Assembly (NCBI RefSeq): GCF_900106095.1
Contig: NZ_FNUD01000002.1
Location: 2,811,501-2,875,500 of the forward strand
DNA from: Pseudomonas deceptionensis
GTDB taxonomy: Bacteria; Pseudomonadota; Gammaproteobacteria; Pseudomonadales; Pseudomonadaceae
Reading direction: 5' to 3'
Length of the DNA stretch: 64,000 bases
Part shown: piece by piece, positions 9,551-19,024 of the stretch
Layout of the letters: each line of letters opens with the position of its first letter
How positions within the stretch are numbered: position 1 is the stretch's first letter
Notes under the pieces: model-generated
Seen by the model: only the letters and a program-made list of their open reading frames with translations
Databases searched by the model: none
What the model was told of the DNA's origin: nothing
Position numbers and translations under genes: made by a program

Positions 9551-9997
9551 TCAGTTGCCTGGGTATTCGGCGATGACCTGGTCGCTGCCATCGTTGCGCA
9601 GGCCGATGACCTGATACGCATCTTTGCGATCGCCCATTTCCATTCCCGGTGAGCCCATCGGCATGCCCGGCACGGCGATCCCTTTAAGGTCGCTGCGCTT
9701 GCTCAGTGCAACCACTTGGTCGGCGGGCACATGGCCCTCAACGAATTTGCCGTTGATCACACCGGTATGGCACGAAGCCAGTCGCGGCTGGACGCCGAGG
9801 CGTTGCTTGACACTGCTCATGTCGGCTTCCACATGGTCATTGACCTTGAACCCGTTGGTTTCAAGGTGCGAGATCCAGGCTTTACAGCAACCGCAGTTGG
9901 CGTCGCGATGCACATCAATGGTCAGTTGCTCGGCGGCCTGGGCCATGGAAGTCAGCAACAGGGCCGAGAGAGCGGCAAGGCGCAATGGGGTTTTCAT
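9551..9997 (-). CDS. DUF411 periplasmic metal-associated protein
   Basis: A 148-residue exported protein with a signal peptide (residues 1-21, ending AQA). Mature DUF411 features follow: DVHRDANCGCCKAW with a CxCC metal-binding motif, a further Cys in ASCHTGVI, and a Met-rich stretch GMPMGSPGMEMG. DUF411 proteins are commonly found with copper resistance genes and are thought to bind copper in the periplasm. A copper-box-like palindrome lies about 67 bases upstream (10064-10077), which supports copper control. GAGGGAAC precedes the ATG. The function is inferred from family and motifs. Confidence 0.88.
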   Translation of the reverse strand: MKTPLRLAALSALLLTSMAQAAEQLTIDVHRDANCGCCKAWISHLETNGFKVNDHVEADMSSVKQRLGVQPRLASCHTGVINGKFVEGHVPADQVVALSKRSDLKGIAVPGMPMGSPGMEMGDRKDAYQVIGLRNDGSDQVIAEYPGN

Positions 9998-10063
9998 CGA
10001 GTTCCCTCTTTACAAAAAAGATCAGCCTGAGCGACAGGGGCTGTCAGGCAGATGATGGCTAGA

Positions 10064-10077
10064 TGACAATTTTGTCA
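10064..10077 (-). promoter_or_regulatory. Copper-box-like palindrome
   Basis: Read on the minus strand this is TGACAAAATTGTCAT including the next base: TGACAA arms around a 2-base spacer. It lies 67 bases before the DUF411 ATG. As I recall it, this resembles the TGACAA-NN-TTGTCAT boxes bound by CinR/CopR-type copper response regulators in Pseudomonas. A second, shorter dyad GACAG/CTGTC follows at 10033-10045. Confidence 0.5.
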
Positions 10078-10164
10078 GGTTGGGCCGGTTTTGATGGAAT
10101 CAAGTGCAGGGCGATACACCCCGTAAACAGCGCTGAGCCAGCATCCGGCTTGCCAGCGACGGGG

Positions 10165-10695
10165 TTACTGGCCCAGGCGCAAACTGGCCCGAATGCCCTG
10201 TACTTCGGCCTCGTTGGCTTTGTACCCGTCTGCCGGGCCGGCGTAGGAGAGGGCATACGCGCTGTTGTCACGGGTCGCGGCGACCAGGGTCTGCGTAATG
10301 ACGTGGTTGCCGTTCTGGGTGATCTTGCAGGTGGTTTCCAATGCGTCCATGCCGCCCAGGGTGCTGCTGCGGATTTTGTTGCAGGCGCTCTGGTAACCGC
10401 CTTTGGCGAAATTCTGTTGCAGGGTTTTGCGCATCTGCAACAACACCGCCTCCATATTGACCTTGTGCTCAGGCGTCAGGGTCGACTGGGTCAGCTCCAT
10501 GACCATTTGCGGATCGCCGTTGGCGTCGTTCTTCACTGCCCGCTGGCGCACGCTGCTGTCGTCAGGCGCAGGCGGAACCGCTTGAACTTCCCAGCCCCCA
10601 GGCCAGGTAATCATCAGCGTGTCGGCACTGGCCGCGGGCACTGCTGCGAGCAGGCATAAGCCGATAAAAACAGGTAAACGGCGAGCAAAGTGCAT
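10165..10695 (-). CDS. Exported hypothetical protein (possibly DUF4946)
   Basis: A 176-residue protein with a signal peptide (MHFARRLPVF... cleaved near AASA). The mature part starts with TLMITWPGGWEV and contains two cysteines (ACNKI and ETTCKI) that could form a disulfide. I chose the ATG at 10695 because the signal peptide starts there; a 31-residue upstream extension is polar and unlike an export signal. From memory it resembles the Pseudomonas-specific DUF4946 family, but I cannot confirm this. Probably periplasmic; role unknown. Confidence 0.7.
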   Translation of the reverse strand: MHFARRLPVFIGLCLLAAVPAASADTLMITWPGGWEVQAVPPAPDDSSVRQRAVKNDANGDPQMVMELTQSTLTPEHKVNMEAVLLQMRKTLQQNFAKGGYQSACNKIRSSTLGGMDALETTCKITQNGNHVITQTLVAATRDNSAYALSYAGPADGYKANEAEVQGIRASLRLGQ

Positions 10696-10923
10696 GGATT
10701 TCGGGCCTTTTTGACGGGGTTTTGACCGTAATAGTGTATCAATAGGTGTCGAGGTATTGCTTTGCAGCGTGACATCATTTTTGACCATTGCTCAGCTAAA
10801 CCTTTGCTTCTTATGTCTAATCCCGGACAATCGCGCCCCTCTTATGGCCGGGGCGATGTCAGCAAGGTGTTTCTTGTCCGCCCCGGCTGCGTGGTAACGA
10901 CCGGCTAGCGGAGATTCGACCGG

Positions 10924-12201
10924 ATGAATGACCAGGCTAACAGCGTCGACGAACGCTTCGACGAGACACCCGCGACCCTCAGTCGCTGGAACCGTCATGA
11001 CACCACCTGGATGCTGGGCCTGTTCGGCACAGCGATTGGCGCAGGTACCTTGTTTTTGCCGATCAACGCAGGGCTGGGCGGCTTTTGGCCGTTACTGATC
11101 CTGGCGCTGTTGGCGTTCCCGATGACCTTTTACGCACACCGTGGGCTGACCCGCTTCGTACTCTCCGGGCGCGAAGGTTCAGATATCACTGATGTGGTTG
11201 AAGAGCATTTCGGCCTGCGCGCCGGTGCCGTGATCACGCTGCTGTACTTCCTGGCTATTTTCCCGATCCTGCTGATCTACAGCGTAGCGCTGACCAACAC
11301 GGTCGGCAGCTTTATGCTCAACCAGATGCATATCACCCCGCCACCACGGGCACTGCTGTCGCTGGTGCTGATTCTGGGCCTGCTGATCGTGGTGCGCTGC
11401 GGCGAACAAGTGATCGTCAAGGCCATGAGCATGATGGTCTATCCGTTTATCGTCGCGTTGCTGTTTTTGGCGGTGTTTTTGATCCCGCACTGGAACGGCG
11501 GCATTCTGAGCACTGCAGGCACGCTGCCTGAACCTTCTGCCCTGTTGCATACCTTGTGGCTGGCGATTCCGGTGATGGTGTTCTCCTTCAACCATTCGCC
11601 GATCATCTCGGCCTTCGCCGTTGATCAAAAGCGCCGTTATGGCACCAACGCCGATGAGCGCAGCTCGCAGATCCTGTCACGCGCCCACTTGCTGATGGTG
11701 GTGATGGTGCTGTTCTTTGTCTTCAGTTGTGTGCTCACACTGTCGCCAGCGCAACTGGCTGAAGCCAAGGCCCAGAACCTGTCGATCCTGTCTTATCTGG
11801 CCAACCACTTCGATAACCCGACCATCGCTTTTGCCGCGCCGCTGATTGCGTTTGTGGCCATTGCCAAGTCTTTCCTGGGCCACTACATCGGCGCCAGCGA
11901 AGGCCTTAAAGGTCTGGTACTGAAAACCGGCAAGCGTCCGGGTGCAAAAAACCTCGACCGCATGACCGCCGCTTTCATGCTGGTGGTGTGCTGGGCGGTG
12001 GCAACGCTTAACCCAAGCATCCTGGGGATGATCGAAACCATGGGCGGACCGGTGATTGCCACCATTCTGTTCCTGATGCCGATGTACGCGATTCGCCGGG
12101 TGCCGGCCATGCGTCAGTACTCGGGCCAGATCTCCAACGTGTTTGTCACGGTTGTGGGCCTGATCGCGATTTCGTCGCTGGTGTACTCGCTGATTCCTTG
12201 A
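10924..12201 (+). CDS. HAAAP-type amino acid permease (serine/threonine or aromatic)
   Basis: A 425-residue inner-membrane protein with about eleven hydrophobic segments. The first carries LFGTAIGAGTLFLPINAG, the typical glycine-rich motif of hydroxy/aromatic amino acid permeases (SdaC, TdcC, TyrP). Later segments include SFNHSPIISAF, close to SdaC. It most likely imports serine or threonine with protons or sodium. Its ATG follows a GCGGAGAT site. It stands alone, between a minus-strand exported protein and the FecI-like gene, so the substrate is not fixed by context. Confidence 0.85.
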   Translation: MNDQANSVDERFDETPATLSRWNRHDTTWMLGLFGTAIGAGTLFLPINAGLGGFWPLLILALLAFPMTFYAHRGLTRFVLSGREGSDITDVVEEHFGLRAGAVITLLYFLAIFPILLIYSVALTNTVGSFMLNQMHITPPPRALLSLVLILGLLIVVRCGEQVIVKAMSMMVYPFIVALLFLAVFLIPHWNGGILSTAGTLPEPSALLHTLWLAIPVMVFSFNHSPIISAFAVDQKRRYGTNADERSSQILSRAHLLMVVMVLFFVFSCVLTLSPAQLAEAKAQNLSILSYLANHFDNPTIAFAAPLIAFVAIAKSFLGHYIGASEGLKGLVLKTGKRPGAKNLDRMTAAFMLVVCWAVATLNPSILGMIETMGGPVIATILFLMPMYAIRRVPAMRQYSGQISNVFVTVVGLIAISSLVYSLIP

Positions 12202-12287
12202 TGCTTGCCCCTGTCGCCGCCGTCCAGCGCGGCGACACTGCACTGATTGTCCCTCGCAAGCCGTCCTGGGCTTGAGTCTGGTCAGTA

Positions 12288-12322
12288 CTGCGAATATGAT
12301 TGCGACCCATTCCTATTCGCAG
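12288..12322. promoter_or_regulatory. Inverted repeat before the fecI-like gene
   Basis: Perfect 9-base arms CTGCGAATA (12288-12296) and TATTCGCAG (12314-12322) flank a 17-base centre containing ATGATTGC and CCATTCC. The GCGAAT...ATTCGC arms resemble the ends of Pseudomonas Fur boxes, but the centre fits the GATAATGATAATCATTATC consensus poorly. It ends 30 bases before the GTG start, where a Fur operator would be expected. Confidence 0.4.
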
Positions 12323-12351
12323 TGTGCTGCCAGCACGTCCCGAGGGTTCCC

Positions 12352-12876
12352 GTGTCGTCATCCCCGCCGAACCCATCGCTATTGCATTCAGACGTGCGCA
12401 GCCTCTACAGCGACCACCACGGCTGGCTGGTGAACTGGCTGCGACGGCGTTTGCGCGATACCGACAATGCCGCCGACATGGCGCAAGACACCTTCCTCTA
12501 CGTGTTGGGCAAGCCGGAACAGGTGGCCCGTTTGCGCGAGCCACGTGCCTGGCTGAGCAGCATCGCCAAGGGTTTGCTGATTGACCGCTTTCGCCGCCAG
12601 CAGGTTGAGCAGGCGTACTTGAATGCCATCGCGCATTTGCCTGAGCAGGACATGCCTGCCCCCGAGGAACGTTTGATCCTCCTTGAAACCCTGACCCGGA
12701 TTGACGCGTTGCTCGACGGCTTGAAGCCCAATGTGCGGACTGCCTTTTTGCTCTCGCGCCTCGAAGGCCTCGGTTATCAGGCGATTGCCGAGCGCCTGGG
12801 GGTTAGTCTCAGCTCAGTGGAAAAGTACATGGCTACGGCCATCCGGCACTGTTTCCTTGCGCGAAACGCACTATGA
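12352..12876 (+). CDS. FecI-like ECF sigma factor
   Basis: A 174-residue iron-starvation-type ECF sigma factor. Region 2 is seen as LYSDHHGWLVNWLRRRL...DMAQDTFLYVL, and region 4 as GLGYQAIAERLGVSLSSVEKYM. It would direct RNA polymerase to the TonB receptor gene downstream. I chose the GTG at 12352, with CGAGGG just before it, because the frame above it encodes a Cys-rich non-sigma-like stretch. The stop overlaps the start of the FecR-like gene by 4 bases (ATGA), giving translational coupling, and an inverted repeat with Fur-like ends lies upstream. Confidence 0.9.
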   Translation: MSSSPPNPSLLHSDVRSLYSDHHGWLVNWLRRRLRDTDNAADMAQDTFLYVLGKPEQVARLREPRAWLSSIAKGLLIDRFRRQQVEQAYLNAIAHLPEQDMPAPEERLILLETLTRIDALLDGLKPNVRTAFLLSRLEGLGYQAIAERLGVSLSSVEKYMATAIRHCFLARNAL

Positions 12877-13856
12877 GCGGCGGATCAGTCCCGACTGGAT
12901 TCGCTGCGCAGGTACTGGATCAGGCGATTGACTGGCTTGTGAAATCCCGGTCGGGTGTCGCTGACCCGCACGTGCAGGCTGCGTGTGAACAGTGGCGAGC
13001 GGCCGATGCCAGCCATGAGGCGGCCTGGCAAGCCCTGCAAGTCGCCGAAATGGCCTTTCAAAAAGTCTCGGCGCTGCCCGGTCGCGTGGCCCTCGACACC
13101 CTGTCCACCAGCGCTCGACTGCGCTCGCGCCGTCAGACCCTCAAGGTGCTCGGCTTGGGCCTGCTGGGCGCCGGGGCGGGCGGGCTGGTCGTGCAGCAAC
13201 AACCCTGGCGCACCATGGGCGCCGACTATGCGACCGGCGTGGGGGAGCGGCGCCTGTTCAACCTGGCAGATGGCACTCTATTACAGCTAAATACCGACAG
13301 TGCTGCTGATGTGCTGTTCACTGCGCAACAGCGGCTGATTGTTTTGCGCGCTGGCGAGATTTTTATCCGCACAGGCCACGACCCTGCCTCCACGGCCGCA
13401 CGCAGGACGTTTTGGGTGCAGACCCGTGAGGCGCGGCTGGAGGCAATCGGCACGGCATTCGATGTGCGCCAGGAACCCGGGCGTACCCGGTTGATGGTCG
13501 AGGAAGGCGTGGTGGCGATACATCTGCCTGTTGCCCGACCGGTGTTGGTGCAGGCCGGCAGCGAGTATGTGATCGATACCCGGTCGGCGCGCGCGCAGCC
13601 CGTCTCGACCCTGGATGTCGGCGGCTGGGCCCGTGGGGCGCTGGTGGCCAGACAGATGCGTTTGCAGGACCTGGCGCAAGAGTTGGCGCGCTACCGTCAC
13701 GGTTGGTTGCAGTGTGATGCCGCGGTCAGTGATTTGCGTGTGTCCGGGGTGTTTCAGCTGGATCAGATAGATCGTGCACTTGAGGGCCTGAGCCAGTCAT
13801 TGCCGGTACGGATCGAGCGCAGGACGCGGTTCTGGACGCGGATTGTGGCGGTTTAA
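12873..13856 (+). CDS. FecR-like anti-sigma/transmembrane signal regulator
   Basis: A 327-residue inner-membrane sensor. The cytoplasmic N-terminus (about 8-50: AIDWLVKSRSG...WQALQ) is the DUF4880 region that binds the sigma factor. One membrane segment follows near residues 90-108 (VLGLGLLGAGAGGLVV). The periplasmic FecR domain (about 115-210) has GERRLFNLADGT and FWVQTREARLEAIGTAFDV. The C-terminal part should contact the STN domain of the receptor. It overlaps the sigma gene by 4 bases and stands about 118 bases before the receptor, forming a standard cell-surface-signalling trio. Confidence 0.9.
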   Translation: MSGGSVPTGFAAQVLDQAIDWLVKSRSGVADPHVQAACEQWRAADASHEAAWQALQVAEMAFQKVSALPGRVALDTLSTSARLRSRRQTLKVLGLGLLGAGAGGLVVQQQPWRTMGADYATGVGERRLFNLADGTLLQLNTDSAADVLFTAQQRLIVLRAGEIFIRTGHDPASTAARRTFWVQTREARLEAIGTAFDVRQEPGRTRLMVEEGVVAIHLPVARPVLVQAGSEYVIDTRSARAQPVSTLDVGGWARGALVARQMRLQDLAQELARYRHGWLQCDAAVSDLRVSGVFQLDQIDRALEGLSQSLPVRIERRTRFWTRIVAV

Positions 13857-13881
13857 GTCGCTTGCGTGAGCGGCTTTCGGG

Positions 13882-13900
13882 TGTATTGCGAATAATTATC
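13882..13900 (-). promoter_or_regulatory. Weak Fur-box-like site before the receptor gene
   Basis: On the minus strand this reads GATAATTATTCGCAATAC, about 12 of 19 positions of the Fur consensus by eye, with a perfect first hexamer. It lies 75-93 bases before the receptor ATG. The receptor promoter may instead be recognised only by the FecI-like sigma factor. Confidence 0.3.
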
Positions 13901-13974
13901 AAATTCTTTTGCGGGTTTCCAGGTGTCCTTCGACAAATAGGCATATGACCTGTTAATTGTCGGAGCCCAGCTCA

Positions 13975-16419
13975 ATGTCCCGTGTCTTTCGCAACCCTTC
14001 TTTATTTTCGCGTAACCGTTTAGCCATCGCCTTGCAGGCGGTTCTACTGGGCGGCGTACTGGTTGGCGCGCAATCGGTCAGCGCAGCGGCCGTCACTGCC
14101 CAGCGCAGCTTCGACGTGCCGGCCAGCGATCTGGAGGCGTCGTTGAACCGTTTTGCCCAGCAGGCCAACATCTCCCTGCCTTACGCCCCGGCCCTGGTAA
14201 AAAACAAACAGGCACCGGCACTCAAGGGACGTTTTGATGTGGCCCAGGGTTTGCTGCAACTGCTCAAGGGCAGCGGTCTGGCGGCCACTGAAGGCGCTAA
14301 TGGGGTCTGGACGCTCTACCCGCTGACTACCGGCGGTGCTGACGGCCAATTGCAACTGCAAGCCACCAGCGTCACAGGTCTGGCTTTGGGCGGCACCACA
14401 GAAGGCAGCCATTCCTACACCACAGGTGAAACCAGCACCGCGACCAAGTTACCGCTTTCGCTGCGTGAAACGCCGCAATCGGTCACGGTGATTACCCGCC
14501 AGCAGATGACCGACCAAGGCTTGGGCAGCATCGCCCAGGTGCTGGGGCAAACGCCGGGCATCACGGTGGTGCATGACGATAGCGAGCGCTTCAACTTTTA
14601 CTCCCGGGGTTTCACCCTGGACAACTTCCAGTACGACGGTGTGCCGACTTCGGACTTCACCACCAACACCAACGGCCTGGGCATGCGTGACATGGCCATT
14701 TACGACCGGGTTGAAGTGGTGCGCGGAGCGACCGGGCTGATGAGCGGCGTGGGCAGCCCGTCCGGCGCGGTGAATCTGGTGCGCAAGCGCCCAACCAAAG
14801 AGTTTCAGGGCTCTGTGGCAGGCAGTGGCGGATCATGGGATCGCTATCGCAGCGAGATGGACCTGTCCGGGCCGCTCACTGAAAACGGAACAGTGCGTGG
14901 TCGCGTCGTGGCAGCCCGCGAAGATGGCCGTTCCTTTATTGACCGCTATTCCTCCATCAAGGACGTGTTTTACGCCATCGGCGAAGCGGATTTGACTGAC
15001 GCCACGACCGTCTATGCCGGGATCGACTACCAGCGAATAAATTCCAACGGCTCAAGCTTTGGTCAGTTGCCGTTGTATTACAGCGATGGCAGCCGCACCC
15101 ACTTCAAGCGCTCAATGAATCCGGCAGCCAAGTGGGCGTATGCCGACAGCGAAAGTACCAAGTACTTCGCCGGGGTTGAGCAACGTTTTGATAGCGACTG
15201 GCTGCTCAAGGTCGAGGCCAGCCACTGGAAGGGCACTACCTGGCAGCTGCAGGGCAATCTGGTGGGCTGGGGCCCTTTCCCGGACAAAGCCACCGGCGAA
15301 GCACAGTTCATGAGCGGGACCAAAGACTTCGGGATCAACACCGATTCTTTGGACGCCTATGCCACCGGGCCGTTTGAGATGCTGGGCCGCACCCACGAGT
15401 TGGTGGTGGGGGTGAACATGAGCAGTCGGCGCACTGATTACCTGGCAATGAATGCGGATGACCTGACCGTCAATTATCAGGACTGGAATAATGACGCACC
15501 ACGGCCTACGGACTTGAGCCAGGGCTTGAAGCAGAAGTACAAAACCAGGGAGTCGGCAGCCTACGCGGCATTGCGCTTGAAGCCGACCGATGACCTGTCA
15601 GTGATTGTGGGAACCCGCGTGGTGGACTACGACCGCAAGGGCGCCATGACCTATAACGCGGCGCAAACGACGCCGACCACGGACGATTCGAAAACAACCG
15701 GGAAAATGATTCCTTACGCTGGCATCGTCTATGACCTGAGTGAAAATCACTCGGTCTACGCCAGCTACACCGACATCTTCACCCCGCAAAGTTACTTTGA
15801 CCGCGATGACAAAGTACTCGCGCCGATGACCGGTCAAAGCTATGAAGCTGGCTTCAAGTCCGAGTATTTCGGCGGCGCGCTGAACACCAGTTTTGCGCTG
15901 TTTATGATCAAACAGGACAACTACGCCGAATACGATGGTATGCGCGCTAACGGCGAAGATGCCTACAAAGCGGTGAGCGGCACCAAGACCAAAGGCTTTG
16001 AAGCGCAAATCTCTGGCGAGATCATGACCGGCTGGCAATTGCTGGCGGGCTACACCTACGCGCAACCGAGGGACAAAGACGGCAAGCGGATCAACAGCAA
16101 CCATCCGGAACAGCTATTCAAACTGGCCACCAGCTATCAACTGACCGGCGATCTTAAAGACCTGAACGTGGGCGGCAACCTGTCGTGGCAGGGCTCGACC
16201 TACAGCGAGCTGGACTCATCGATCAAGGCCGACGCCAAGGAAGGCAGCTTCGCGGTGGTCGGCCTGATGGCCCGCTATGACATCAATGAAAACCTGAGTG
16301 CCTCGGTCAATCTCAACAACGTATTCGACCGCGAATACCTCAGCGGTTATGGCTTGTATTCGACCTATTACTACGGCGATCCACGCAATCTGATGGTGGG
16401 GATGAAGTACCGTTTCTGA
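13975..16419 (+). CDS. TonB-dependent siderophore receptor with STN signalling domain
   Basis: An 814-residue outer-membrane receptor of the FpvA/FecA type. It has a signal peptide (about 1-40, ending SVSAA), an STN domain (about 45-100: FDVPASDLEASLNRFAQQ, then GRFDVAQGLLQLLKGSGL), a plug domain (LRETPQSVTVITRQQM, GITVVHDD) and a barrel ending in the aromatic VGMKYRF. The ATG at 13975 follows CGGAG; a TTG six codons earlier is less likely. The STN domain and the adjacent sigma/anti-sigma genes show it both imports a ferric siderophore and signals its presence. The siderophore cannot be told from sequence; no siderophore synthesis genes are nearby, so a foreign siderophore is plausible. Confidence 0.92.
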   Translation: MSRVFRNPSLFSRNRLAIALQAVLLGGVLVGAQSVSAAAVTAQRSFDVPASDLEASLNRFAQQANISLPYAPALVKNKQAPALKGRFDVAQGLLQLLKGSGLAATEGANGVWTLYPLTTGGADGQLQLQATSVTGLALGGTTEGSHSYTTGETSTATKLPLSLRETPQSVTVITRQQMTDQGLGSIAQVLGQTPGITVVHDDSERFNFYSRGFTLDNFQYDGVPTSDFTTNTNGLGMRDMAIYDRVEVVRGATGLMSGVGSPSGAVNLVRKRPTKEFQGSVAGSGGSWDRYRSEMDLSGPLTENGTVRGRVVAAREDGRSFIDRYSSIKDVFYAIGEADLTDATTVYAGIDYQRINSNGSSFGQLPLYYSDGSRTHFKRSMNPAAKWAYADSESTKYFAGVEQRFDSDWLLKVEASHWKGTTWQLQGNLVGWGPFPDKATGEAQFMSGTKDFGINTDSLDAYATGPFEMLGRTHELVVGVNMSSRRTDYLAMNADDLTVNYQDWNNDAPRPTDLSQGLKQKYKTRESAAYAALRLKPTDDLSVIVGTRVVDYDRKGAMTYNAAQTTPTTDDSKTTGKMIPYAGIVYDLSENHSVYASYTDIFTPQSYFDRDDKVLAPMTGQSYEAGFKSEYFGGALNTSFALFMIKQDNYAEYDGMRANGEDAYKAVSGTKTKGFEAQISGEIMTGWQLLAGYTYAQPRDKDGKRINSNHPEQLFKLATSYQLTGDLKDLNVGGNLSWQGSTYSELDSSIKADAKEGSFAVVGLMARYDINENLSASVNLNNVFDREYLSGYGLYSTYYYGDPRNLMVGMKYRF

Positions 16420-16601
16420 CGGCAAGTTTCATGTCGTGCCTGCGCTGCGTCGACTAGGGTTAAAAACCACCGGATCGCAGGCAGGCAATGTGCGATAACG
16501 GCATCCCCTGGCGCCGCGCAACGACGCTGACCTGCATCAAGGATGCCCGACCCGCACAGGCTTAGTCTGGGTTCATTCCATGTTCGAGGAGGTTGCCATA
16601 G

Positions 16602-17591
16602 ATGAGCATCATCGTGACCGGGGCTGCCGGGTTTATCGGCAGTAATCTGGTAAAGGCGCTTAACCGGCGTGGCGAGCGCGACATCATCGCCGTGGACGAC
16701 CTGACCGATGGCGACAAGTGCCGCAACCTGGCGGACTGCGATATCGCCGATTACTTCGACAAGCGCGAGTTCGTGCAACGCTTTGCCACTCATCAGTTGG
16801 GTGAAGTGCGGGCCGTGCTGCATCAAGGGGCCTGCTCCAGCACGGTCGAAAGTGACGGCCGGTTGATGATGGACAACAACTACCGTTACAGCTGCGATCT
16901 GTTGCAGGCCTGCCAGGAACAGTCGGTGCCTCTGCTGTATGCCTCTTCGGCGGCGGTTTACGGGGCCGGCAGGGATTTTAGCGAAGCCCGTGAGCATGAG
17001 CGGCCCTTGAATGTGTATGCCTATTCCAAGTGCCTGTTCGACCAGCGCGTGCGCCGGTTACTGCCCAAATCGCGCAGCCAGATCGTCGGCTTGCGTTACT
17101 TCAATGTTTACGGCCCCCGTGAGCAGCATAAGGGGTCCATGGCTTCGATGGTCTGGCACTGTTTCAACCAGTACCGCGATCGTGGCCATGTCGAGTTGTT
17201 TGGCGAGTACGGCGGTTATCCGGCGGGCGGGCATGAGCGTGATTTTGTGTCGGTTGAGGATGTGGTCAAGGTCAACCTGCACTGGCTGGATCATCCACAA
17301 ACCAGCGGTATTTTCAACCTAGGCACCGGGTGCGCCCGTTCATTCAATGATCTGGCGCTGGCAACGATCAACAGCTTGCGCTGTGCTGAGGATCGACCGC
17401 CTTTGACCGTGGAAACCGCCATTCTGGACGGCGTATTGCGCTACTGCGAATTCCCGCAGGGGCTCAAGCACAAATATCAGGTCTATACCTGCGCGGACCT
17501 TGGGCAATTGCGCGAGGCGGGTTATCGCGAGCCGATGATGGGGCTGGAGGAGGGGGTGCAACGGTATTGTGCAGGGCTTCTTGCAACTTGA
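16602..17591 (+). CDS. hldD: ADP-L-glycero-D-manno-heptose 6-epimerase HldD
   Basis: HldD (RfaD) converts ADP-D-glycero- to ADP-L-glycero-D-manno-heptose for the lipopolysaccharide inner core. The 329-residue extended SDR protein has the NADP-binding GAAGFIGSN (residues 7-15), a catalytic Ser/Thr region at [11 protein letters not shown] and the YxxxK pair Tyr139/Lys143 (YAYSK). It matches E. coli RfaD in length order (about 310) and motifs. GAGGAGG precedes the ATG. It is a single gene here, away from other LPS core genes, and converges with tal. Confidence 0.93.
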   Translation: MSIIVTGAAGFIGSNLVKALNRRGERDIIAVDDLTDGDKCRNLADCDIADYFDKREFVQRFATHQLGEVRAVLHQGACSSTVESDGRLMMDNNYRYSCDLLQACQEQSVPLLYASSAAVYGAGRDFSEAREHERPLNVYAYSKCLFDQRVRRLLPKSRSQIVGLRYFNVYGPREQHKGSMASMVWHCFNQYRDRGHVELFGEYGGYPAGGHERDFVSVEDVVKVNLHWLDHPQTSGIFNLGTGCARSFNDLALATINSLRCAEDRPPLTVETAILDGVLRYCEFPQGLKHKYQVYTCADLGQLREAGYREPMMGLEEGVQRYCAGLLAT

Positions 17592-17596
17592 GTCCC

Positions 17597-17651
17597 CTGT
17601 GGGGGGGAGCTTGCTCGCGAAGGTCGTTCGCGAGCAGGTTCGCTCCCACAG
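17597..17651. repeat. REP element between hldD and tal
   Basis: Inverted arms CTGTGGGGGGGAGCTTGCTC and GAGCAGGTTCGCTCCCACAG with a short GCGAAGGTCGTTCGC tip fill the gap between two convergent genes. The hairpin may also help end both transcripts. Confidence 0.8.
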
Positions 17652-17659
17652 TTGAAAGG

Positions 17660-18583
17660 TTATTTACCCGACAGCAGTGCTTCCAGTTTTTCCTGGTCAC
17701 GGGCGAACTGGCGAATGCCTTCAGCCAGTTTCTCGGTGGCCATTGCATCCTCGTTGGACGCCCAGCGGAATTGCGACTCGTCCAGCACCAGGCGTGGTTC
17801 GCCAGCGTTGCCCGGAGCCAGTTTGCGCTCCAGTTTGCCGTCGTCCAGGGCCAGTTTTTCCAGCAGATCGGGGCTGATGGTCAGGCGGTCGCAGCCGGCC
17901 AGTTGCTCGATCTGGTTGAGGTTGCGGAAGCTGGCGCCCATCACCACGGTGTTGTAGGCATTGGCTTTGTAGTAGTTGTAGATGCGGGTCACGGACTGCA
18001 CGCCCGGATCATCGGAACCGGTGTAGTCGATGCCGGTGGACTTCTTGTACCAGTCGTAGATCCGGCCCACGAACGGCGAGATCAAAAACACCCCGGCATC
18101 GGCACAGGCAGCTGCCTGGGCAAACGAGAACAACAGGGTCAGGTTGGTCTGGATACCGGCTTTTTCCAGTTTCTCGGCGGCGCGGATGCCTTCCCAGGTG
18201 GAGGCGAGCTTGATCAGCACTCGGTCACGGCCTACGCCGGCCTTGTCGTAAAGCTCGATCAGCTGGTTGGCTTTTTGCAGCAAGGCCGGTTCGTCGAACG
18301 ACAAACGGGCGTCGACTTCAGTCGAAATACGTCCCGGGATCACCTTCAAGATACCGCTACCCACAGACACCGCGAAATGATCGCAGGCCAGGCCCACATC
18401 GCCTTTGGCGTGGCTAATGGCGTTTTGTAGCAAGTCGGCATAACCGGGCATCGCTGCGGCCTTGAGCAGCAGCGAAGGGTTGGTGGTTGCATCCACAGGT
18501 TTGAGACGGGTAATTGCGTCGAGGTCGCCGGTGTCTGCGACCACGGTGGTGAACTGCTTGAGTTGTTCCAGCTTGGAAGTCAT
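17660..18583 (-). CDS. tal: Transaldolase
   Basis: Transaldolase exchanges dihydroxyacetone units between sedoheptulose-7-phosphate and glyceraldehyde-3-phosphate in the cytoplasmic pentose phosphate pathway. The 307-residue protein is a TalB-type enzyme with the N-terminal DATTNPSLL strand, the Schiff-base Lys125 in VLIKLASTW, and [10 protein letters not shown]. Asp17 in VADTGD fits the catalytic aspartate. It appears to be transcribed on its own. Confidence 0.95.
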   Translation of the reverse strand: MTSKLEQLKQFTTVVADTGDLDAITRLKPVDATTNPSLLLKAAAMPGYADLLQNAISHAKGDVGLACDHFAVSVGSGILKVIPGRISTEVDARLSFDEPALLQKANQLIELYDKAGVGRDRVLIKLASTWEGIRAAEKLEKAGIQTNLTLLFSFAQAAACADAGVFLISPFVGRIYDWYKKSTGIDYTGSDDPGVQSVTRIYNYYKANAYNTVVMGASFRNLNQIEQLAGCDRLTISPDLLEKLALDDGKLERKLAPGNAGEPRLVLDESQFRWASNEDAMATEKLAEGIRQFARDQEKLEALLSGK

Positions 18584-18737
18584 GAGCGTCTCTGTCGAAA
18601 AGGTATTAATGGCAGTACAGATTGATTGCGTCGTCGATCAATAGTTCGCTGAACGGTGAGTGGCAGAATGCCGCTGAATGCATTCACAGTGCAACTAATG
18701 GTACAGATTTAATCTGCCGCAGTGCCATTACCCGGCT

Positions 18738-18968
18738 TCAGAGTTCCAGCTTGCCCCATCCCGGTTTGCGTAGCTCTGGTTCGCTGATCTGCACGGCATT
18801 GACGGTTTTGCCGGTGGCGAGTTCTACCCGACGCGCCACCTCCGGGTCGTCGGCGAACGGGATCAGGCTGGCATCGTCGATGTCCTGCTCGGTTTTATGC
18901 TGCAAACACCAGCTGATTGCGCAGTAGATGCCGATCACGGCGGCGGTGTTGAGGGCGAGTTCCAGCAT
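18738..18968 (-). CDS. CcoQ-like small membrane protein
   Basis: A 76-residue protein with one N-terminal membrane segment (residues 3-22, LALNTAAVIGIYCAISWCL) and a charged soluble tail. AAGGAGCC precedes the ATG. It begins 56 bases after the orphan ccoN ends and is in the same direction, so it is almost surely co-transcribed. The position matches the CcoQ4-type gene (PA4134) beside ccoN4 in P. aeruginosa. It probably binds or stabilises the oxidase. Confidence 0.75.
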   Translation of the reverse strand: MLELALNTAAVIGIYCAISWCLQHKTEQDIDDASLIPFADDPEVARRVELATGKTVNAVQISEPELRKPGWGKLEL

Positions 18969-19024
18969 GTTCAAGGCTCCTTGCGCAGTGCAACGCAAGC
19001 CTTGCGGCCTGCGTTGCGTGGGGG

